Shown here: piece after piece, positions 59,481 to 64,000 of the stretch
How the letters are laid out: every line of letters starts with the position of its first letter
Position numbering within the stretch: position 1 is the stretch's first letter
Source of the DNA: Pseudomonas frederiksbergensis
GTDB lineage: Bacteria > Pseudomonadota > Gammaproteobacteria > Pseudomonadales > Pseudomonadaceae
DNA: 64,000 nt
Direction: 5' to 3'
Assembly (NCBI RefSeq): GCF_001874645.1
Contig: NZ_CP017886.1
Span: forward strand, 2,418,001 to 2,482,000
The notes under the pieces: generated by a model
What the model saw: the letters and a program-made list of their open reading frames with translations, nothing else
Database searches by the model: none
Told to the model about the DNA's origin: nothing
Program-made: the position numbers and the translations under genes

Positions 59481-59965
59481 TGATTCGCCTCCTGCTCGTG
59501 TGCTGTGCCCTGCTGCTGAGCGCTTGCGCCAGCCAGCCGCCGCTGCCCGAGCGCAACCCGACGCTGGCCTTGCCATTGCAATTGCATGTCGAACGGCAAC
59601 GGGCCGATCAGCGTCAGGACTGGCTGCTGGTGATCCAGCGCGAAGGAGCCGGCATTCGCTGGTCGTTGATTGACCCTCTGGGTATTCCTGTGGCTCGCCA
59701 GCGTCTGGTCGACAACCAGTGGCAGGCCGACGGCTTGCTACCGCCCAATCCCGAAGCACGCCAGTTGTTTGCGGCGTTGCTGTTCGCCCTGACACCGGAG
59801 GCCGAGTTGCTCGATAATTATCCTGCGGCCCGGCATCACGCCGCCTTACGCTCACTGACGCCGCATTGGCAGGTGCTGTATCGAACCCCGTCGGACTTCG
59901 TTCTGACACTGCCCGAACAGTTGTACTATCACGTTACCCCGCTGACCGCCGAGATTGCACCATGA
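59480..59965 (+). CDS. DUF3261-like lipoprotein of APE cluster
   Basis: A 161-residue lipoprotein with a short signal peptide and lipobox LLSAC (Cys at residue 15) after MIRLLLVCCALL. The mature part is small, and a DUF3261-type lipoprotein in this place is usual for APE clusters. By analogy with LolB it may receive the product from the LolA-like carrier at the outer membrane; this is inference. The ATG at 59480 is preferred over a GTG six bases earlier because of the TGATG coupling. Confidence 0.82.
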   Translation: MIRLLLVCCALLLSACASQPPLPERNPTLALPLQLHVERQRADQRQDWLLVIQREGAGIRWSLIDPLGIPVARQRLVDNQWQADGLLPPNPEARQLFAALLFALTPEAELLDNYPAARHHAALRSLTPHWQVLYRTPSDFVLTLPEQLYYHVTPLTAEIAP

Positions 59966-61158
59966 CGGCCTACCTGAACACCCTCGGGTTGATCTGCAGC
60001 CTGGGCCGCAACAAACACGAAGTGGCCCGCAAGCTGTTTGCCGGCGATTGCTCGGGAATGCGCGTCGAGGCCGGCTGGGTGCCTGAGCGTTCGCTACCGG
60101 TCGCGGCGGTACACGGTGAGTTGGCCGTGATCCCGGCGGCACTGAACCAGCACAACACCCGCAACAATCAGTTGCTGCTGGAAGCCGCGCTGCAAATCCG
60201 CGAAGACATCGAACACGCCATTCAAACCTATGGCCGTGGACGCATCGGCATCGTCCTGGGCACCAGCACTTCGGGCATCGACGAAGCCAGTCGCGGGATT
60301 GCCCAGTACATTCGCAACGGTCAGTTCCCACCGGGCTACGACTACCAACAACAGGAACTCGGTGCCCCGGCGAATTTCCTCGCTGACTGGCTGCAACTGA
60401 GCGGTCCGGCCTACGTGATTTCCACGGCCTGCACCTCCAGCGCCCGTGCATTGTTGAGTGCTCAGCGATTACTCGACCTCGGCGTGTGTGATGTCGTCCT
60501 GTGCGGCGGCGTCGACAGTTTGTGCAAACTGACCCTCAACGGTTTTTCGGCGCTGGATGCGGTTTCCGAACAGCGCTGCAATCCGTTTTCGATCAATCGC
60601 AACGGCATCAACATCGGTGAAGCGGCGGTACTTTTCTTGATGAGCAAACACCTCGGCAGCAGCCAACCGATTGCGCTCCTGGGCAGTGGCGCCAGCTCCG
60701 ATGCACACCATATTTCCGCCCCGGAGCCCAGCGGGCGCGGCGCCCTGCAAGCGATGAACAAGGCCCTGCACAACGCCGGTTTAGCGCCTGAGCGAATCAA
60801 CTACCTGAACCTGCACGGCACCGCCACCCAACACAACGACGCCATGGAAAGCCTGGCGGTCAACACACTGTTCCCGGCAGGCGTGCCCTGCTCGTCGACC
60901 AAACCCATGACCGGCCACACCCTCGGCGCGGCCGGGGCACTGGAAGCGGCGTTCTGCTGGTTGAGCCTGAGCCGCGAAAATACCCGACACGCGCTGCCAC
61001 CCCAAGTCTGGGACGGCCAGCCCGACCCGCAGCTGCCAGCGCTGAGTTTTGTGACCACCGCTGATCGCCTGGAACAGAGCGCTACACGTTGCCTGATGAG
61101 TAACTCTTTTGCCTTTGGTGGCAACAACGTCAGCCTGATTATCGGAGACGCCCAATGA
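59962..61158 (+). CDS. apeO: Beta-ketoacyl-ACP synthase of APE cluster (ApeO type)
   Basis: A 398-residue KS with the full Cys-His-His triad. Cys157 is in ISTACTSSARAL, the first His in LNLHGTATQHND and the second in TGHTLGAAGALEA. It is one of two complete ketosynthases in the cluster, probably for initiation or for a second chain. The ATG overlaps the lipoprotein stop. Confidence 0.9.
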   Translation: MTAYLNTLGLICSLGRNKHEVARKLFAGDCSGMRVEAGWVPERSLPVAAVHGELAVIPAALNQHNTRNNQLLLEAALQIREDIEHAIQTYGRGRIGIVLGTSTSGIDEASRGIAQYIRNGQFPPGYDYQQQELGAPANFLADWLQLSGPAYVISTACTSSARALLSAQRLLDLGVCDVVLCGGVDSLCKLTLNGFSALDAVSEQRCNPFSINRNGINIGEAAVLFLMSKHLGSSQPIALLGSGASSDAHHISAPEPSGRGALQAMNKALHNAGLAPERINYLNLHGTATQHNDAMESLAVNTLFPAGVPCSSTKPMTGHTLGAAGALEAAFCWLSLSRENTRHALPPQVWDGQPDPQLPALSFVTTADRLEQSATRCLMSNSFAFGGNNVSLIIGDAQ

Positions 61159-61634
61159 TTGATTGGCCTCTCGCCGAACTGCTGCCCCATGCGGGTGACA
61201 TGATCCTTATCGATCATGTGCTGTCGTTCGACGAAGAACAGATTCACACCCGCCTCACCGTCAAACCCGGTGGCCTGTTCAACCAGCCCGACGGCAGTTT
61301 GCCGGCCTGGGTCGGCATCGAGCTGATGGCACAAAGTGTGGCAGCGTACGCCGGCTGTCGCGCACGTGAGCGAGGCAATGCAGTTGAGCTTGGATTCCTG
61401 CTCGGCACGCGTAAATTTGAATGTAATGTGGAACACTTTCCGGTCGGCAGCGAACTGACGATCCACGCCCTGCGTTCGCTCGAAGACGACAACGGCATGG
61501 GCGTCTTCGAGTGCCATCTGACAGGTCCCGGCATCCATGCCATGGCCCGTCTGAATGTGTTCTGCCCACCTCAGGCGGCTCACTATCTACACGAATCCCA
61601 CTCTTCTTCTAGCACTACTGGAGCCCAGTCTTGA
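61155..61634 (+). CDS. apeP: 3-hydroxyacyl-ACP dehydratase-like hotdog protein of APE cluster
   Basis: A 159-residue hotdog-fold protein beginning MIDWPLAELLPHAGDMILID, resembling the LLPHR-x-P-M-x-L-x-D opening of FabZ-like dehydratases, then LPAWVGIELMAQSVAAYAG. It should form the trans double bonds of the polyene, alongside the dehydratase domain fused to the ligase. It overlaps the ketosynthase by 4 bp. Confidence 0.87.
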   Translation: MIDWPLAELLPHAGDMILIDHVLSFDEEQIHTRLTVKPGGLFNQPDGSLPAWVGIELMAQSVAAYAGCRARERGNAVELGFLLGTRKFECNVEHFPVGSELTIHALRSLEDDNGMGVFECHLTGPGIHAMARLNVFCPPQAAHYLHESHSSSSTTGAQS

Positions 61635-62359
61635 CTGAATCCGTACTGGTCACCGGTTCCAGCCGCGGTATCGGCCGCGCCATCGCACTACGCCTGGCCC
61701 AGGCCGGCTTTGATCTGGTGCTGCATTGCCGTAGCGGTCGCAGCGACGCCGAAGCCGTTCAGGCCGAAATCGAAGCATTGGGACGCCGCGCGCGCATCCT
61801 GCAATTCGACGTATCGGATCGCGCCAGCTGCAAGGCGATCCTTGAAGCTGACGTGGAAACCCTCGGCGCCTATTACGGCGTGGTGCTCAACGCCGGCCTG
61901 ACGCGCGACGGTGCCTTCCCGGCCCTGAGCGAGGACGACTGGGATGTGGTGATGCGCACCAACCTCGACGGTTTTTATAACGTATTGCACCCGGTCATGA
62001 TGCCAATGATTCGTCGTCGCGCCGCCGGACGGATCGTTTGCATCACCTCGGTGTCCGGGTTGATCGGCAACCGTGGGCAGGTCAACTACAGCGCCTCCAA
62101 GGCCGGGCTGATTGGCGCCGCCAAGGCCCTGGCGATCGAACTCGGCAAACGCAAGATCACCGTCAACTGCGTCGCTCCGGGTCTGATCGACACCGCGATG
62201 CTCGACGAAAACGTACCCGTGGAAGAACTGCTGAAAATGATCCCCGCACAACGCATGGGCACCCCTGAAGAGGTGGCCAGTGCAGTGAACTTCCTGATGT
62301 CCGCAGAGGCAGGCTATATCACTCGGCAGGTTCTGGCCGTCAACGGAGGCCTGTGCTGA
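61631..62359 (+). CDS. apeQ: 3-oxoacyl-ACP reductase (FabG-like) of APE cluster
   Basis: A 242-residue short-chain dehydrogenase with TGSSRGIG (8-15) for NADPH, NAG in VVLNAGLTRD and the catalytic YSASK in GQVNYSASKAG. It reduces 3-oxoacyl-ACP in each extension cycle. The start is TTG at 61631, inside the TTGA overlap with the dehydratase stop. Confidence 0.9.
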   Translation: MTESVLVTGSSRGIGRAIALRLAQAGFDLVLHCRSGRSDAEAVQAEIEALGRRARILQFDVSDRASCKAILEADVETLGAYYGVVLNAGLTRDGAFPALSEDDWDVVMRTNLDGFYNVLHPVMMPMIRRRAAGRIVCITSVSGLIGNRGQVNYSASKAGLIGAAKALAIELGKRKITVNCVAPGLIDTAMLDENVPVEELLKMIPAQRMGTPEEVASAVNFLMSAEAGYITRQVLAVNGGLC

Positions 62360-63585
62360 TGAAGCGCGTCGTCGTCACCGGCATGGCCGGCATCACCTCG
62401 TTGGGCAGCGACTGGAAGACCATCTGCGCTAACTTCAAGGCCAATCGCAGTGGCATCCGCCGCATGGATGAGTGGGATCGCTTCACCGAGCTGAACACAC
62501 GCCTGGCAGGTCCCATCGACGACTTCAGCGTCCCGAGCCACTGGACCCGCAAGCAGTTGCGCAGCATGGGCCGGGTTTCCCGGCTGGCGGTCGGCGCGGC
62601 AGAACGGGCGCTGGCCGATGCCGGACTGCTCGGTGACGAGTCGATCAAAGACGGCCGCATGGGCGTGTCTTGCGGCTCATCCACCGGCAGCACCGACGAG
62701 ATCAAAGCCTTTGGCAAGATGCTGCTCAATTCTGTGGCTGAAGGCCTGAACGCCAACTCCTACGTGCGAATGATGCCGCACACCACTGCCGCCAACATCA
62801 GCATTTTCTTTGGCCTCACCGGGCGGCTGATCCCGACCTCCAGCGCCTGCACCAGTGGCAGCCAGGGCATCGGTTATGCCTACGAGGCGATCAAGTTCGG
62901 CCGCCTGCCGCTGATGCTCGCCGGCGGTGCCGAAGAACTGTGCCCGACCGAAGCCATGGTGTTCGACGCGCTCTACGCCACCAGCCTGAAAAACGACGCG
63001 CCGCAAACCAGCCCACGGCCTTATGACAGTGCGCGCGATGGCCTGGTGATTGGTGAAGGCGGCGGCATGCTGGTGCTCGAAGAACTCGAACACGCGCTGG
63101 CCCGTGGTGCACACATTCACGCCGAAATCGTTGGTTTCGGCAGTAACGCCGACGGCCAGCACGCCACCCGCCCGGAGCAAACCACCATGCGTCGGGCCAT
63201 GGAACTGGCGCTGGAAGATGCAGGTCTGGAGCCTTCGGCTATTGGCTACGTGAACGGTCACGGCACCGCCACCGAACAAGGCGACATCGCGGAAACCCTG
63301 GCCACCAGCAGCCTGTTCGGCAGCCACATGCCGATCAGCTCGCAGAAGAGCTTTCTCGGTCATACCCTGGGCGCCTGCGGTGCACTGGAGTCCTGGTTCA
63401 GCATAGAAATGATGAACAGCGACCAGTACGCGCACACCTTCAACCTCGACAACGTCGACCCGCACTGCGGCGAACTGGATTACCTGCGCGGCGAGTTCCG
63501 CCGGATGAGCAACCAGTACGTGATGAACAACAATTTTGCTTTTGGTGGGGTTAATACTTCGCTGATTTTCCGCCGCTGGTCGTAA
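62359..63585 (+). CDS. apeR: Beta-ketoacyl-ACP synthase of APE cluster (ApeR type)
   Basis: A 408-residue KS with Cys164 in PTSSACTSGSQG, HGTATEQGD and SFLGHTLGACGALES, so catalytically complete. It is the expected partner of the chain-length factor encoded at the start of the operon for polyene extension. GGAGG lies 9 bp before the ATG, and the TGATG overlap couples it to the reductase. It is the last gene before a REP element. Confidence 0.92.
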   Translation: MKRVVVTGMAGITSLGSDWKTICANFKANRSGIRRMDEWDRFTELNTRLAGPIDDFSVPSHWTRKQLRSMGRVSRLAVGAAERALADAGLLGDESIKDGRMGVSCGSSTGSTDEIKAFGKMLLNSVAEGLNANSYVRMMPHTTAANISIFFGLTGRLIPTSSACTSGSQGIGYAYEAIKFGRLPLMLAGGAEELCPTEAMVFDALYATSLKNDAPQTSPRPYDSARDGLVIGEGGGMLVLEELEHALARGAHIHAEIVGFGSNADGQHATRPEQTTMRRAMELALEDAGLEPSAIGYVNGHGTATEQGDIAETLATSSLFGSHMPISSQKSFLGHTLGACGALESWFSIEMMNSDQYAHTFNLDNVDPHCGELDYLRGEFRRMSNQYVMNNNFAFGGVNTSLIFRRWS

Positions 63586-63602
63586 GCGCCACATCAAGAT
63601 CA

Positions 63603-63668
63603 AAAGATCGCAGCCTGCGGCAGCTCCTACAAAGATCGGCGTAGGAGCTGCCGCAGGCTGCGATCTTT
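63603..63668. repeat. REPIN after the APE cluster
   Basis: AAAGATCGCAGCCTGCGGCAGCTCCTAC and a perfect inverted copy with a 10-bp centre. It is the clearest full-length member of the family in the window and a likely transcription end for the operon. Confidence 0.9.
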
Positions 63669-63719
63669 GGGGCCGCCAACGCTTGACTAACATGTCGGCT
63701 TGTCATCGCGCCGTATCTG

Positions 63720-64000
63720 CTAAGTCGCCTCAACCTTACGCGTCAGCAACTCGACAAACGCCTTGGCCATCGGCGATTTCTGATCCTTGCGCTGCACCAG
63801 CCACACGGCTGACATCGCCAGCGGGTCGAGCAAAGGGCGATAGACCACGCCGTCGATGCGCATCCGCTGATAGGACGCTGGCAACACCGAGACCCCGAGC
63901 CCTGCCGCCACCAGGCCGATGATGGTCATGGCCTCGCCAGCCTCTTGGGCGAAGTGCGGGCTGAACCCCGCGTCGCGCGCCAGACTCAGCAGTTGCGCGT
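63720..64000 (-). CDS. LysR-family transcriptional regulator, C-terminal part (runs off window)
   Basis: The minus-strand frame ending at 63720 stays open to the right edge. It reads LLSLARDAGFSPHFAQEAGE, then MTIIGLVAAGLGVSVLPASYQRM and WLVQRKDQKSPMAKAFVELL. The Q-E-A-x-E-x-x-T-I-I-G-L-V-A-A-G-L-G-V-S-V-L-P segment is typical of the effector-binding domain of BenM/CatM-like LysR regulators. The DNA-binding domain and its target genes are outside the window. Whether it controls the APE cluster cannot be judged. Confidence 0.85.
   Translation of the reverse strand, partial: AQLLSLARDAGFSPHFAQEAGEAMTIIGLVAAGLGVSVLPASYQRMRIDGVVYRPLLDPLAMSAVWLVQRKDQKSPMAKAFVELLTRKVEAT

Larger units (their letters stand above)
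45270..63585 (+). other. Aryl polyene biosynthesis gene cluster (whole)
   Basis: Twenty co-directional genes, most overlapping by 1-25 bp, with the order chain-length factor to ketosynthase known from aryl polyene clusters (apeC to apeR in the enterobacterial naming as I recall it). It is a type II polyketide-like system making a conjugated aryl polyene ester anchored in the outer membrane, which protects against oxidants. Two gaps of more than 10 bp occur: one of 164 bp filled by a REP element (49498-49661) and a 9-bp one between the ACPs. Confidence 0.88.

Overview
The window is a chromosomal segment of a fluorescens-type Pseudomonas. The evidence is high GC with strong GC3 codon use and abundant Pseudomonas-style REP/REPIN repeats. 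The gene order waaF / glnE / aceE-aceF / dipA / msrA / rlmJ / acyl-CoA dehydrogenase / K+/H+ antiporter / mscK / selO / ParA also follows, as I remember it, the P. aeruginosa PA5012-PA5028 neighbourhood. Several modules are inserted into that backbone. No rRNA, tRNA, CRISPR array, insertion sequence or phage gene was seen.

Layout. 1-8 kb: the 5' end of waaF and glnE on the minus strand, then divergent aceE-aceF (pyruvate dehydrogenase) behind two HexR-like palindromes. 8-14.3 kb: a PhoD-like phosphatase, the c-di-GMP phosphodiesterase dipA, msrA and rlmJ. 14.5-22.5 kb, minus strand: a type VI secretion cassette in transcription order vgrG, DUF4123 adaptor, Rhs effector, small AT-rich immunity candidate. 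The toxin tip of the Rhs protein is not one I recognise. 22.7-28.6 kb: divergent putP and putA sharing a control region with five GTTGCA-type PutA operators. 28.8-42.4 kb: an acyl-CoA dehydrogenase, a chemoreceptor, zapA with its small coiled-coil partner, a second chemoreceptor behind a FliA-type promoter, a CvrA/NhaP2 antiporter, an MscK channel, SelO, and a HigA-like antitoxin without a visible toxin. 42.5-45 kb: an orphan hcp behind a sigma-54-like promoter and three copies of a 16-bp palindrome, then trxC and a ParA-family ATPase.

45.3-63.6 kb: one co-directional, mostly overlapping gene train for an aryl polyene (APE) pigment. It has the order chain-length factor, acyltransferase, two ACPs, membrane protein, acyl-CoA ligase fused to a dehydratase, glycosyltransferase, second acyltransferase, aromatic amino acid ammonia-lyase-like enzyme, thioesterase, LolA-like protein, MMPL exporter, antiporter-like membrane protein, halogenase-like flavoprotein, methyltransferase, lipoprotein, ketosynthase, dehydratase, ketoreductase, ketosynthase. 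The ammonia lyase and ligase should make and activate the aryl starter. The KS/CLF/KR/DH/ACP set builds the polyene, and the acyltransferases, glycosyltransferase, LolA-like protein and MMPL exporter place it in the outer membrane. The window ends with the C-terminus of a LysR-type regulator.

The best leads are the unrecognised Rhs toxin/immunity pair, the palindrome array upstream of hcp, the halogenase-like flavoprotein in the APE locus, and a REP element that lies inside the 5' end of the LolA-like gene. All identifications are from reading translated sequence and motifs; no database search was run.
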